A program made the position numbers and the translations under genes. The notes under the pieces were generated by a model. It was not told the DNA's origin, did no database searches, and worked only from the letters and a program-made list of their open reading frames with translations. Shown piece after piece: positions 8,825 through 16,192 of a stretch of 32,508 nt of DNA. This stretch comes from an uncultured Actinomycetes bacterium (lineage in GTDB: Bacteria; Actinomycetota; Actinomycetes; S36-B12). The number at the start of each line of letters is the position of its first letter. Positions within the stretch are counted from its first letter, which is position 1. The stretch is taken from positions 1-32,508 of the forward strand of contig CALGTB010000010.1 of the NCBI GenBank assembly GCA_937902285.1, given 5' to 3'.

Positions 8825-8836
8825 GGGACGACCCTA
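8825..8836 (-). promoter_or_regulatory. Predicted leaderless promoter (-10) of tkt
   Basis: On the minus strand TAGGGT (8836-8831) is followed by the 6-base spacer CGTCCC and then the tkt ATG. A -10 hexamer at this distance would place the transcription start on the A of the start codon. No Shine-Dalgarno sequence is present. This would drive the whole tkt-tal-zwf-opcA-pgl operon. Confidence 0.65.
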
Positions 8837-8862
8837 GCCAACGCCGCCGACCGACGAACGCC

Positions 8863-8873
8863 GATCAGGCGGC
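8863..8873. repeat. 11-bp direct repeat flanking ctaB, left copy
   Basis: GATCAGGCGGC occurs here and again at 9890-9900, on either side of ctaB. The right copy is part of the terminator palindrome. The left copy has no matching arm, so it is unlikely to be a terminator. Chance in high-GC DNA cannot be excluded. Confidence 0.5.
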
Positions 8874-8878
8874 GTGAG

Positions 8879-8884
8879 TAGAGT
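8879..8884 (+). promoter_or_regulatory. Putative -10 element for ctaB
   Basis: TAGAGT on the plus strand would start transcription near 8891. That would exclude the GTG at 8874 as the ctaB start and leave a leader of about 60-75 bases carrying GGAGG (8943-8947). No clear -35 is seen. Confidence 0.4.
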
Positions 8885-8963
8885 GTTCACAATCCGCGGC
8901 ACCGGAGCCGCGTCGCCCCCGAATGCCAGGCTGGGCGGAACCGGAGGCAGGGTGGCGATCTCG

Positions 8964-9869
8964 ATGAGTGCCGACGGCGCCGTCACCGCATCGGCCCGCG
9001 TACGGGCCCACGTGGCCCTCACCAAGCCGCGCATCGTCGAGCTGCTCCTCGCCACCGCGCTCCCCACCACGTTCCTTGCCGCCGGCGGGCTTCCGCCGCT
9101 GGTGCCCACGATCGCCGTCATGGTGGGCGGCACCCTGGCGGCCGGGTCCGCCAACACCTTCAACAGCGTCTACGACCGCGACATCGATGCCCTCATGGGA
9201 CGGACGTTCCACCGTCCGGCGGCCATGGGCGTCGTCAGCGTGCGGGCAGGGATCGCCCAGGGGATCGTGCTCGGAGTCCTGAGCGCGCTGGTCCTCCTGC
9301 TGATGGCGAACGCGCTGTCGGCGCTGCTGTCCTTGGTGGCCATCGCCTTCTACGCCGTCGTGTACACGATGGTCCTCAAGCGGCGCACGCCGCAGAACAT
9401 CGTCTGGGGCGGCGCCGCGGGCTGCATGCCCGTGCTCATCGCGTGGGCAGCGGTCACGGGGTCGCTCACGTGGACGCCCGTGGTGCTCTTCCTCATCATC
9501 TTCTTCTGGACTCCGCCGCACTACTGGCCGCTGGCGATGAAGTTCCGCGACGACTACGCCGCTGCGGGCGTGCCCATGCTCCCTGTCGTGGCGACGCCCG
9601 CCGTGGTCGCCAGAAGCATCGTCATCTACTCCTGGGTGATGGTCGCCATGTCGCTCGTCCTCATCCCGGTCGCCCCCATGGGGTGGGTCTACGGCATCGG
9701 CGCGGCCGTCCTCGGTGCGGCCTTCATCGCCCAGGCGCACGGGCTGCGCCGCAAGGTGGCCTCGGGAGCACCGGACGTCACCGCGACGGCGATGCGCCTG
9801 TTCCAGGGCTCCATCACCTACCTGGCGCTGCTGTTCCTGCTCGTGGCGCTCGATCCGTTCCTCGTCTGA
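8964..9869 (+). CDS. ctaB: Protoheme IX farnesyltransferase (heme O synthase)
   Basis: Integral membrane prenyltransferase that adds a farnesyl group to heme B, giving heme O for cytochrome oxidase. The sequence has the UbiA-family metal-diphosphate motif in NTFNSVYDRDIDALMGRT and the second conserved motif RDDYAAAGVPMLPVV, with about eight or nine hydrophobic helices. I chose the ATG at 8964 (301 residues). A GTG at 8952, four bases after GGAGG, is a good alternative. The far-upstream GTG at 8874 overlaps a likely -10 element. It is divergent from tkt and convergent with ctaA, which acts on its product. Confidence 0.95.
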   Translation: MSADGAVTASARVRAHVALTKPRIVELLLATALPTTFLAAGGLPPLVPTIAVMVGGTLAAGSANTFNSVYDRDIDALMGRTFHRPAAMGVVSVRAGIAQGIVLGVLSALVLLLMANALSALLSLVAIAFYAVVYTMVLKRRTPQNIVWGGAAGCMPVLIAWAAVTGSLTWTPVVLFLIIFFWTPPHYWPLAMKFRDDYAAAGVPMLPVVATPAVVARSIVIYSWVMVAMSLVLIPVAPMGWVYGIGAAVLGAAFIAQAHGLRRKVASGAPDVTATAMRLFQGSITYLALLFLLVALDPFLV

Positions 9870-9883
9870 CGCGGTCGACGCTT

Positions 9884-9899
9884 CCGCCTGATCAGGCGG
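9884..9899. terminator. Bidirectional hairpin between ctaB and ctaA
   Basis: CCGCCTGATCAGGCGG is a perfect 16-base palindrome: a 6-bp stem CCGCCT/AGGCGG with a GATC loop. It lies 14 bases after the ctaB stop and contains the ctaA stop codon. It serves both strands equally. No T tract follows. Confidence 0.6.
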
Positions 9900-9900
9900 C
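9890..9900. repeat. 11-bp direct repeat flanking ctaB, right copy
   Basis: Second copy of GATCAGGCGGC (see 8863-8873). It overlaps the right arm of the terminator palindrome. Confidence 0.5.
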
Positions 9901-10821
9901 AGGTCCGCGCTGGCGCAGCGTGGAGGGAACGAACAGCACGGCAACCCAGACCAGCCCGGCGCCGAGCACGTGGATGGTCACGAGCAGCGCCGGCAGACCG
10001 GTGAAGTACTGCACGTAGCCCAAGGCGCCCTGGGCCAGGGCGACGCCCAGCAGCAGCCAGGTGCGCTTCAGGGCGCGCCGTGGGGCGCCGACGACGGTCA
10101 GCGCGACGAGCAGCCCGATGACCAGCCCCAGGAAGAGCAGCACGACGTCCGCGTGCAGCCACGAGATCGTTCGCGGGTCGAAGAAGAGCCGGTTCTCGGA
10201 CTCGGCGTCGCCGCTGTGCGGGCCGCTGCCCGTGACGAGGACCCCCAGGAAGACGACCACCCCGGTGACCGCGACAAGCGCCCATGCCAGGGCCCGGACG
10301 GGGGATGGCACGAGCACGGAGATGGGCCGGTCGCCCGGGTCGGAGGCGCGTACGACGAGGGCGACGTTGCCCGCGACGATGGCCATCGAGAGCAGGAAGT
10401 GCGCGGAGACCGTGGCCGGATGCAGCCCGGTGAGCACCGTGACGCCGCCGAGCACGGCCTGGGCTGCCGTCCCGATGAACGGGATGAGCGCCAGGACGAC
10501 GATGGCCGGGCGCGGTGGGAGGGAGGCCCGTCGCCGTGCCCGCCGATCCCACAGCGCGGCGACGATGGCCGCGATGGCCAGGACGACGAGCACGAAGGTC
10601 AGGAGGCGGTTGCCGAACTCCACGTACTTGTGCCACGACTCCGCCTGGCGCGACGTGGGGGTGTAGGAGCCCTCGACGCACTCCGGCCACGTGGGGCAGC
10701 CGAGCCCCGAGCCGGTCACTCGGACCACGGCCCCCGTGACGAGGATGCCCACCTGCGCCACGAGGTTGGCGATGAAGACGCCGCGGACGACGGATGTGCA
10801 GGGACCGGTCGGGACGTTCAC
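9892..10821 (-). CDS. ctaA: Heme A synthase (COX15/CtaA family)
   Basis: Membrane enzyme that oxidises a methyl group of heme O to give heme A for aa3-type cytochrome oxidase. The 309-residue protein has about eight hydrophobic helices. An extracellular loop GSGLGCPTWPECVEG holds a cysteine pair (C42, C48) like the pair known in Bacillus CtaA, and SWHKYVEFGNR and SAHFLLS supply candidate heme-ligand histidines. The start is GTG with no ribosome site; TAGGGT lies 6 bases upstream, so translation is probably leaderless. The upstream permease gene ends inside that hexamer. The gene is convergent with ctaB. Confidence 0.93.
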   Translation of the reverse strand: MNVPTGPCTSVVRGVFIANLVAQVGILVTGAVVRVTGSGLGCPTWPECVEGSYTPTSRQAESWHKYVEFGNRLLTFVLVVLAIAAIVAALWDRRARRRASLPPRPAIVVLALIPFIGTAAQAVLGGVTVLTGLHPATVSAHFLLSMAIVAGNVALVVRASDPGDRPISVLVPSPVRALAWALVAVTGVVVFLGVLVTGSGPHSGDAESENRLFFDPRTISWLHADVVLLFLGLVIGLLVALTVVGAPRRALKRTWLLLGVALAQGALGYVQYFTGLPALLVTIHVLGAGLVWVAVLFVPSTLRQRGPAA

Positions 10822-10833
10822 GACTCGACCCTA
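10822..10833 (-). promoter_or_regulatory. Leaderless promoter of ctaA containing the upstream stop codon
   Basis: On the minus strand TAGGGT (10833-10828) is followed by CGAGTC and then the ctaA GTG. The first three bases of the hexamer are the TAG stop of the ABC permease gene. A weak -35 candidate TCGGCA lies 18 bases upstream, inside the permease gene. Confidence 0.6.
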
Positions 10834-11574
10834 CGACCAGCGGAAGGTGCGTGCCGACACGGCCGCTCCCACCGCCAGCCATGCGCCCAGCACGGCGATC
10901 GCCGTCGTCGGGGGAGCGGCGCCGTCGACGACGGCCGCCGTGAGCGCCTCGGCGAGCGCTCCTGAGGGAAGCCACGGGGCGAGCGAGGCCAGCGGCCCGG
11001 GCAGCGAGGCGGCCGGCACGATGACGCCTCCGAAGAGGATGAGCACGAGGAAGAGCCCGTTCGCGACCGCGAGCACGGCCTCGGCCCTCAGGGCGCCCGC
11101 GAGCGCGAGGCCCCACGCGGCGAACGCCGCCGTGCCGAGCAGCAGCAGGGGAGCGATCCAGGTGGCGGCCGGCGTGGGCCGCCACCCGAGCGCGACCGCG
11201 GTGAGCAGCACCGCGGCCGACGACAGCACGGTGACGCCGAGCGTCGCCAGCGCCTTGCCCCCGAGCAGCTCGGCTCGGCTGAGCGGCGTCGTGCCCAGGA
11301 AGCGCAGCGCCCCCGACCGGCGCTCGAACCCGGTGGCGATCGCCAGGGACGTGAAGGCGGCGCTGATGACCGAGACCGTCAGCACCGTGGCGAGTGCCTG
11401 GGGCGTGCGATCGTCGCCATAGGCGTCCGACATGAGCGAGGTCAGCGAGAGGCCGAGCAGGAGCCCGACGGGGATGAGGAAGGTCAGGAGCAGCTGCTCG
11501 CCGTTGCGGAGCAGGAGGCGGGCCTCCCACCGCGCCTGCGACGCCACGCGCGATCCCGCCGAGACCCCGCTCAC
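10831..11574 (-). CDS. ABC transporter permease, ABC-2 type
   Basis: Probable membrane subunit of an ABC exporter, paired with the ATPase just upstream. The start is a GTG at 11574 that overlaps the ATPase stop by 4 bases (GTGA) and follows GGAGGGGCAGGA, giving 247 residues. About six hydrophobic helices follow a cytoplasmic start ASQARWEARLLLRNGEQLLLTF, which is typical of ABC-2 permeases. FLGTTPLSRAELLGGK is the usual cytoplasmic loop. The pair lies between ctaA and sufR, as a homologous pair does in mycobacteria (from memory, Rv1457c-Rv1458c). The substrate is unknown; the place beside heme and Fe-S genes is suggestive only. Confidence 0.88.
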   Translation of the reverse strand: MSGVSAGSRVASQARWEARLLLRNGEQLLLTFLIPVGLLLGLSLTSLMSDAYGDDRTPQALATVLTVSVISAAFTSLAIATGFERRSGALRFLGTTPLSRAELLGGKALATLGVTVLSSAAVLLTAVALGWRPTPAATWIAPLLLLGTAAFAAWGLALAGALRAEAVLAVANGLFLVLILFGGVIVPAASLPGPLASLAPWLPSGALAEALTAAVVDGAAPPTTAIAVLGAWLAVGAAVSARTFRWS

Positions 11575-12491
11575 TCCTGCCCCTCCGTGAGCTCGAGGAC
11601 GACGTCCTCCAGGGAACGACGCCCGACGGTGAGCCCGCTCGTGCGAACGCCGTGCTGGGCGCACCAGGCCGCGATGGCGCTGAGGATCATCGGGTCGGCG
11701 GCTGCGGAGACCCGGTAGCGGCCCGGGCGGTCCTCCTCGATGCGGCAGCCGTCGGGAAGGACGCCGACAAGGTCGCGCAGGTCGGCATTGACCGGGCCGC
11801 TGAACGCGATCGTGTCGTCGTCGCCGACGAGGTCTGCGACGCTGCCCCGGCTCACGTCGCGCCCACGGGAGATCACCACGACGTGGTCGGCGAGGCGCTC
11901 GACGTCATCCATGAGATGCGTGGTGAGCACGACGCTCGTGCCTCCGGCGCGCAGCCCGGCGATGAGGTCGTGGACCGCCCGCCGGCCGCTGGTGTCGAGC
12001 CCCGCGGTCGGCTCGTCGAGGAACACCAGGCGGGGGCGCCCGACGAGCGCGAGTGCGCACTTGACCCGCTGCTGCTCCCCGCCGGAGAGGCGCCGGATCG
12101 TGGTGCGCGTGCCGGGATCCACGCCGAGGGCGGCGAGCAGGCGCTCGGGATCGTCCGGGTCCGCGTAGAGCGACGCGATGTGCCGGGCGAGCTCGAGCGG
12201 ACGCGCGGTCGGGTAGAGGCCGCCGTCCTGGAGCATCACCCCCACGTTCGAGCGCAGGGCACCGGCGACGCCGCCCTCGGCGGGCTGCCGGATGCCGAGG
12301 ATCTCGACGCTGCCGGAGGCCGCCGACCGCAGGCCGACGCACGTCTCGACGGTCGACGTCTTCCCGGCGCCGTTGGGGCCCACGAGGGCGGTCACCTCGC
12401 CCGCCTGCGCCTCGAACGTGAGTCCGGCGACCGCCGAGCGGGATCCGTAGCGCACCACGAGGTCACGCACGCGGACGGCGGGGGCAGGCAC
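11571..12491 (-). CDS. ABC transporter ATP-binding protein
   Basis: Cytoplasmic ATPase of the ABC-2 exporter encoded with the next gene. The 306 residues show Walker A GPNGAGKTS (38-46), a Q-loop in GVMLQDGGLYP, the signature LSGGEQQR, Walker B LVFLDEPTAGLD and the H-loop TTHLMDD. A C-terminal extension of about 80 residues after the ATPase core is typical of DrrA/CcmA-like subunits. The start is GTG, with TAGACT exactly 6 bases upstream and no ribosome site, so it is probably leaderless. It shares a 60-base intergenic region with divergent sufR. Confidence 0.92.
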   Translation of the reverse strand: MPAPAVRVRDLVVRYGSRSAVAGLTFEAQAGEVTALVGPNGAGKTSTVETCVGLRSAASGSVEILGIRQPAEGGVAGALRSNVGVMLQDGGLYPTARPLELARHIASLYADPDDPERLLAALGVDPGTRTTIRRLSGGEQQRVKCALALVGRPRLVFLDEPTAGLDTSGRRAVHDLIAGLRAGGTSVVLTTHLMDDVERLADHVVVISRGRDVSRGSVADLVGDDDTIAFSGPVNADLRDLVGVLPDGCRIEEDRPGRYRVSAAADPMILSAIAAWCAQHGVRTSGLTVGRRSLEDVVLELTEGQE

Positions 12492-12503
12492 GGTGGGAGT
12501 CTA
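12492..12503 (-). promoter_or_regulatory. Predicted leaderless promoter of the ABC-2 transporter genes
   Basis: On the minus strand TAGACT (12503-12498) is followed by CCCACC and then the GTG start. It sits about 36 bases from the SufR operator, so it may or may not respond to SufR. Confidence 0.6.
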
Positions 12504-12517
12504 GGCGGGGGTCCGGC

Positions 12518-12545
12518 TTGCACTCTGCGGCATTTACGCAACAAT
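12518..12545 (+). promoter_or_regulatory. Promoter of the suf operon
   Basis: TTGCAC (12518-12523) resembles a -35 box and AACAAT (12540-12545) a -10 box, with 16 bases between. The -10 box ends 6 bases before the sufR GTG, the same distance as at the other leaderless starts in this window. The -10 box lies within the SufR operator, so bound repressor would block polymerase. Confidence 0.55.
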
Positions 12546-12552
12546 GGTGTTG
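12539..12552 (+). promoter_or_regulatory. SufR operator CAAC-N6-GTTG
   Basis: CAACAATGGTGTTG is a perfect CAAC-N6-GTTG inverted repeat. This is the binding motif reported for the SufR repressor in cyanobacteria and, to my recollection, Streptomyces. Its last G is the first base of the sufR GTG start, and it covers the likely -10 box. The site and position predict autorepression of the whole suf operon by cluster-loaded SufR. Confidence 0.8.
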
Positions 12553-13232
12553 TGAAATTCCCCGGGGAGGCCGCTGAGCGCGTGGCGCGCGCCCTTCTCA
12601 CGTCGGGCCCCTCGACCGCCTCCGACCTCGCCGACCTGCTCGAGATGACGCCTGCGGGCGTCCGCAGGATCCTGTCGGGGCTCACCGACGCCGGCCTGGT
12701 CGTGTCCCACGACCGTGCGCCGTACGGCCCGTCGCCCAAGCGGGGCCGTGGACGTCCCAGCAGCGTCTTCTCGCTGACGACGCAGGGTCGGGCCGCGTGC
12801 GACCAGACCTCCGACGAGCTGGCGGTCGAGGCGCTGCGCTTCATGGCCCATGCCTACGGGCCGGAGGCCGTCGAGGCGTTCGCGGTGGATCGCGCCGAGC
12901 GGCTGGCCAGTGCCATGGTCCCGGCCGGCGCCACCACGGCGACGCCGCACGAGGTCGCTGCCGCCCTGAGCCTGGCCGGCTACGCCGCCGAGATCGAGCC
13001 GCTCGGCGGGGTCGCGGTGCAGCTGTGCCAGCACCACTGCCCCGTCATCGACGCGGCCCGGGAGTTCCCCGTCATGTGCGAGGCGGAGACCGCCGCCCTC
13101 GGACAGGTCCTGGGGCGCCACGTCACCCGACTCGCCACGCTCGCCCACGGCGACGAGGTATGCACCGCCGTCATCCCGTTCGACGCCAACGCCGTCGCAA
13201 GTCGCGACACCTTCGGAAAGGTCTCCGCATGA
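12552..13232 (+). CDS. sufR: Fe-S cluster-sensing repressor SufR
   Basis: DeoR/ArsR-like winged-helix repressor of the suf operon that binds an Fe-S cluster. The 226-residue protein has an N-terminal winged helix (about residues 8-78) with a basic wing PKRGRGRPSSVFSLT. The C-terminal half has C159, C163 and C176 (LCQHHC, then VMC), the CX3C-X12-C pattern expected for cluster ligands, plus C204. The GTG at 12552 is chosen because upstream sequence in this frame belongs to the opposite-strand ATPase gene and the operator and promoter end here. The stop overlaps sufB by 4 bases (ATGA). Confidence 0.93.
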   Translation: MKFPGEAAERVARALLTSGPSTASDLADLLEMTPAGVRRILSGLTDAGLVVSHDRAPYGPSPKRGRGRPSSVFSLTTQGRAACDQTSDELAVEALRFMAHAYGPEAVEAFAVDRAERLASAMVPAGATTATPHEVAAALSLAGYAAEIEPLGGVAVQLCQHHCPVIDAAREFPVMCEAETAALGQVLGRHVTRLATLAHGDEVCTAVIPFDANAVASRDTFGKVSA

Positions 13233-14650
13233 CCACTGCAGCGCAGGACACGGCCGCCGCGATCGACGACATCGGCAAGTACGAGTACGGCTGGCACGAC
13301 GCCAACGATGCCGGAGCCACGGCGCGGCGCGGACTCAACGAGGACGTCGTGCGCGACATCTCCTCGAAGAAGAACGAGCCCGACTGGATGCTGCAGATGC
13401 GGCTGAAGGGCCTGCGGCTCTTCGAGAAGAAGCCGATGCCCACCTGGGGATCGAACCTCAACGGCATCGACTTCGACAACATCAAGTACTTCGTCCGGTC
13501 GACGGAGAAGCAGGCCGCGTCGTGGGACGACCTGCCCGATGACATCCGCAACACGTACGACCGCCTGGGCATCCCCGAGGCGGAGAAGCAGCGACTGGTG
13601 TCGGGCGTGGCAGCCCAGTACGAGTCCGAGGTGGTCTACCACGCGATCCGAGAGGATCTCGAGGCGCAGGGCGTGCTCTTCCTCGACACGGACACCGGGC
13701 TCCGCGAGCACGAGGACATCTTCCGCGAGCACTTCGGCTCGATCATCCCCCCGGGCGACAACAAGTTCGCGGCGCTCAACACCGCGGTCTGGTCCGGAGG
13801 CTCGTTCATCTACATCCCCAAGGGCGTCAAGGTCGACATCCCGCTGCAGGCCTACTTCCGGATCAACACCGAGAACATGGGGCAGTTCGAGCGGACCCTG
13901 ATCATCGTCGACGAGGACGCCTACGTTCACTACGTCGAGGGCTGCACGGCGCCGATCTACTCGAGCGACTCCCTGCACTCGGCGGTCGTCGAGATCATCG
14001 TGCGCAAGGGCGCGCGCTGCCGCTACACCACGATCCAGAACTGGTCGAACAACGTCTACAACCTCGTCACGAAGCGCGCGGTCGCACAGGCGGGCGCGAC
14101 GATGGAATGGGTCGACGGCAACCTCGGCTCGAAGGTCACGATGAAGTACCCCGCGGTCTGGATGACCGGGGAGCACGCCAAGGGCGAGACCCTGTCCATC
14201 GCCTTCGCCGGCGAGGGCCAGCACCAGGACGCCGGGGCGAAGATGGTCCATGCAGCCCCCAACACCTCGTCGACCATCGTGTCGAAGTCGGTGGCGCGCG
14301 GTGGCGGGCGCACGTCCTACCGCGGCCTGGTGCAGATCCTCGAGGGTGCGCACAATTCGAAGAGCACGGTGCGCTGCGACGCCCTCCTCGTCGATGACAT
14401 CTCGCGGTCGGACACCTACCCCTACGTCGACGTGCGCGAGGACGATGTGTCGATGGGTCACGAGGCCACCGTCTCGAAGATCAGCGCCGACCAGCTGTTC
14501 TACCTCATGTCGCGCGGCATGACCGAGGACGAGGCGATGGCCATGATCGTCCGCGGGTTCATCGAGCCCATCGCGCGCGAACTGCCCATGGAGTACGCGC
14601 TCGAGCTCAACCGGCTGATCGAGCTCCAGATGGAAGGTGCGGTCGGGTGA
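13229..14650 (+). CDS. sufB: Fe-S cluster assembly scaffold SufB
   Basis: Core scaffold of the SUF system; with SufC and SufD it builds Fe-S clusters from sulfur delivered by SufS/SufU. The 473-residue protein is full length and collinear, without the intein found in mycobacterial SufB. C383 in VRCDALL and E412 in MGHEATVSK stand 29 residues apart, the same spacing as the essential Cys405 and Glu434 of E. coli SufB. The C-terminal LFYLMSRGMTEDEAMAMIVRGF is the family's core helical region. Translation is coupled to sufR (ATGA) and to sufD (GTGA). Confidence 0.98.
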   Translation: MTTAAQDTAAAIDDIGKYEYGWHDANDAGATARRGLNEDVVRDISSKKNEPDWMLQMRLKGLRLFEKKPMPTWGSNLNGIDFDNIKYFVRSTEKQAASWDDLPDDIRNTYDRLGIPEAEKQRLVSGVAAQYESEVVYHAIREDLEAQGVLFLDTDTGLREHEDIFREHFGSIIPPGDNKFAALNTAVWSGGSFIYIPKGVKVDIPLQAYFRINTENMGQFERTLIIVDEDAYVHYVEGCTAPIYSSDSLHSAVVEIIVRKGARCRYTTIQNWSNNVYNLVTKRAVAQAGATMEWVDGNLGSKVTMKYPAVWMTGEHAKGETLSIAFAGEGQHQDAGAKMVHAAPNTSSTIVSKSVARGGGRTSYRGLVQILEGAHNSKSTVRCDALLVDDISRSDTYPYVDVREDDVSMGHEATVSKISADQLFYLMSRGMTEDEAMAMIVRGFIEPIARELPMEYALELNRLIELQMEGAVG

Positions 14651-15804
14651 CGGTCCTCGAAGCTCCACCCCTCGACCTCGCCCCCCGAGTGGCCTCCGCG
14701 GCCATCGACGACTTCGCCGTGCCCACCGGGCGCGAGGAGGAGTGGCGGTTCGCCCCCGTCGCCGAGCTGGCGGGGTTCATGAACCCCGACCCGGCCGTCG
14801 GTGACCTCCTCGCCGACAGTTCCGCGCACGTGCGCGTGGTCCCAGCCGACCGCGCCGAGGCGAGCTCATGGCTGCCCACCGACCGCCCGTCGGCCGTCGC
14901 CCGCGCCGGAGTGCGCACGGTGATCGAGGTCCGCGTGGCCGCCGACGAGGTCGTCGCTGAGCCGATCGTCGTCAACCTCACCGGCAGCGCCGCGGCCAAC
15001 TACGGTCACGTCGACGTCAGGGTCGGGCGGCACGCCAAGGCGACCGTGGTGGTCGTCCATGACGCGACGGTCGACGCCAGCGGCTCGATCGTCACCCAGG
15101 TGGGCGACGGCGCCGACCTGACCATGCTCTCGATCATCGACGGACCCCCCGAGCACGTCCACCTGTGGCAGTGGCACGCCGACGTCGGCCGAGATGCCCG
15201 GTTCGTGGGCTCCGTGGTGACCCTGGGCGGGCGGGTGGTCCGCATCATGCCGTCGGTCTCCTACCTGGCCCCGGGCGGATCGGCCGAGCTGCTGGGTGCG
15301 TTCCTCGCTGACGGGCCGCAGTACCTCGAGCACCGGATCTTCGTGAACCACGAGCAGCCCCACTGCTCGAGCAACGTGGTGTACAAGGGCGCCCTCTCGG
15401 GCGAGGGAGCCCACACGGTCTGGATCGGCGACGTCCTGGTGCGACGCGAGGCCGTCGGCATCGACACGTACGAGCTGAACCGCAACCTCCTGCTGGACGA
15501 CGGCCCGCGGGCGGACTCCGTGCCGAACCTCGAGCTCGAGACGGGCGACGTCGCGAGCGCCGGCCATGCCAGCGCCACTGGTCGCTTCGACGACGAGCAG
15601 CTGTTCTACCTCCAGTCGCGCGGCATCACCGAGACGCTGGCCCGCCAGCTCGTGGTCCGCGGATTCTTCGTCGACGTGCTCGGGCGGATCCCCTCGACGC
15701 AGTGGCGCGACCTCGTGCTCGACCGCATCTCCAACCGGCTCGGCATGACGGCGAGTGCCGTCGACGACGAGGTCGGAGCGCTGGACGACGGGATGGGCGC
15801 GTGA
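14647..15804 (+). CDS. sufD: Fe-S cluster assembly protein SufD
   Basis: Partner of SufB in the SufBC2D complex. The 385-residue protein starts at a GTG that overlaps the sufB stop by 4 bases. It has an N-terminal REEEWRFAPVAEL segment, the long beta-helix middle with HRIFVNHEQPHCSSNVVYKGAL, and the C-terminal DEQLFYLQSRGITETLARQLVVRGFF shared with SufB, whose key parts are FYLQSRGI and VVRGFF. The conserved histidine in the NHEQPHCSS stretch is the likely counterpart of the functional SufD histidine. The stop overlaps the Rieske gene by 4 bases. Confidence 0.97.
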   Translation: MTVLEAPPLDLAPRVASAAIDDFAVPTGREEEWRFAPVAELAGFMNPDPAVGDLLADSSAHVRVVPADRAEASSWLPTDRPSAVARAGVRTVIEVRVAADEVVAEPIVVNLTGSAAANYGHVDVRVGRHAKATVVVVHDATVDASGSIVTQVGDGADLTMLSIIDGPPEHVHLWQWHADVGRDARFVGSVVTLGGRVVRIMPSVSYLAPGGSAELLGAFLADGPQYLEHRIFVNHEQPHCSSNVVYKGALSGEGAHTVWIGDVLVRREAVGIDTYELNRNLLLDDGPRADSVPNLELETGDVASAGHASATGRFDDEQLFYLQSRGITETLARQLVVRGFFVDVLGRIPSTQWRDLVLDRISNRLGMTASAVDDEVGALDDGMGA

Positions 15805-16163
15805 GCGAGTTCACCACGGCGTGCCTCGTCTCCGACATCGCACCGCAGTCGGCCAAGCGGGTGTTCATCGACGGCACGGCCATCGCGGTCGTGCGCACCG
15901 ACGAGGGCGTCTTCGCGATTCAGGACCGCTGCTCTCACGCGGACGTGTCGCTCGCGGACGGCGAGGTCGACGGCTGCTCGATCGAGTGCTGGCTTCATGG
16001 GTCGGCGTTCGACCTGCGGAACGGGTTCCCCCTGAGCCTGCCGGCGGTCGAGCCGGTTGCCACCTACGCCGTGCGCGTTGTCGGCGAGGGCGACGATGCC
16101 GCCGTCGAGATCGACCCCACTCCCATCCGCGCCCGCGGCGCGGGCCCCGCCTCCTTCAACTAG
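15801..16163 (+). CDS. Rieske-type [2Fe-2S] ferredoxin in the suf operon
   Basis: A 120-residue small Rieske ferredoxin, similar to the ferredoxin components of ring-hydroxylating dioxygenases. The cluster ligands are C44 and H46 (RCSHAD) and C63 and H66 (CWLHGS). The GTG start overlaps the sufD stop (GTGA), so it is tightly embedded in the operon. No oxygenase gene is nearby, so a dioxygenase role is unlikely. Its position between sufD and sufC is known in other actinobacteria and suggests it gives electrons to cluster assembly or is a ready recipient of clusters; that function is inference. Confidence 0.92.
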   Translation: MSEFTTACLVSDIAPQSAKRVFIDGTAIAVVRTDEGVFAIQDRCSHADVSLADGEVDGCSIECWLHGSAFDLRNGFPLSLPAVEPVATYAVRVVGEGDDAAVEIDPTPIRARGAGPASFN

Positions 16164-16192
16164 CACCCACCACCATCAGGAACCGAGGAAAC

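Noticed and set aside
8874..8963. Longer N-terminus for CtaB starting at GTG 8874
   Set aside because: The start overlaps a TAGAGT -10 candidate and lacks a ribosome site; the added 30 residues do not look like the family.
11652..12551. Upstream extension of the sufR frame to 526 residues
   Set aside because: The extra 300 residues lie antisense to the ABC ATPase, and the operator and promoter end exactly at the GTG at 12552.
12980..14668. Long minus-strand open frame (562 codons) opposite sufB
   Set aside because: It mirrors sufB codons, is rich in His/Asp/Val/Leu repeats and has no recognisable domain or ribosome site.
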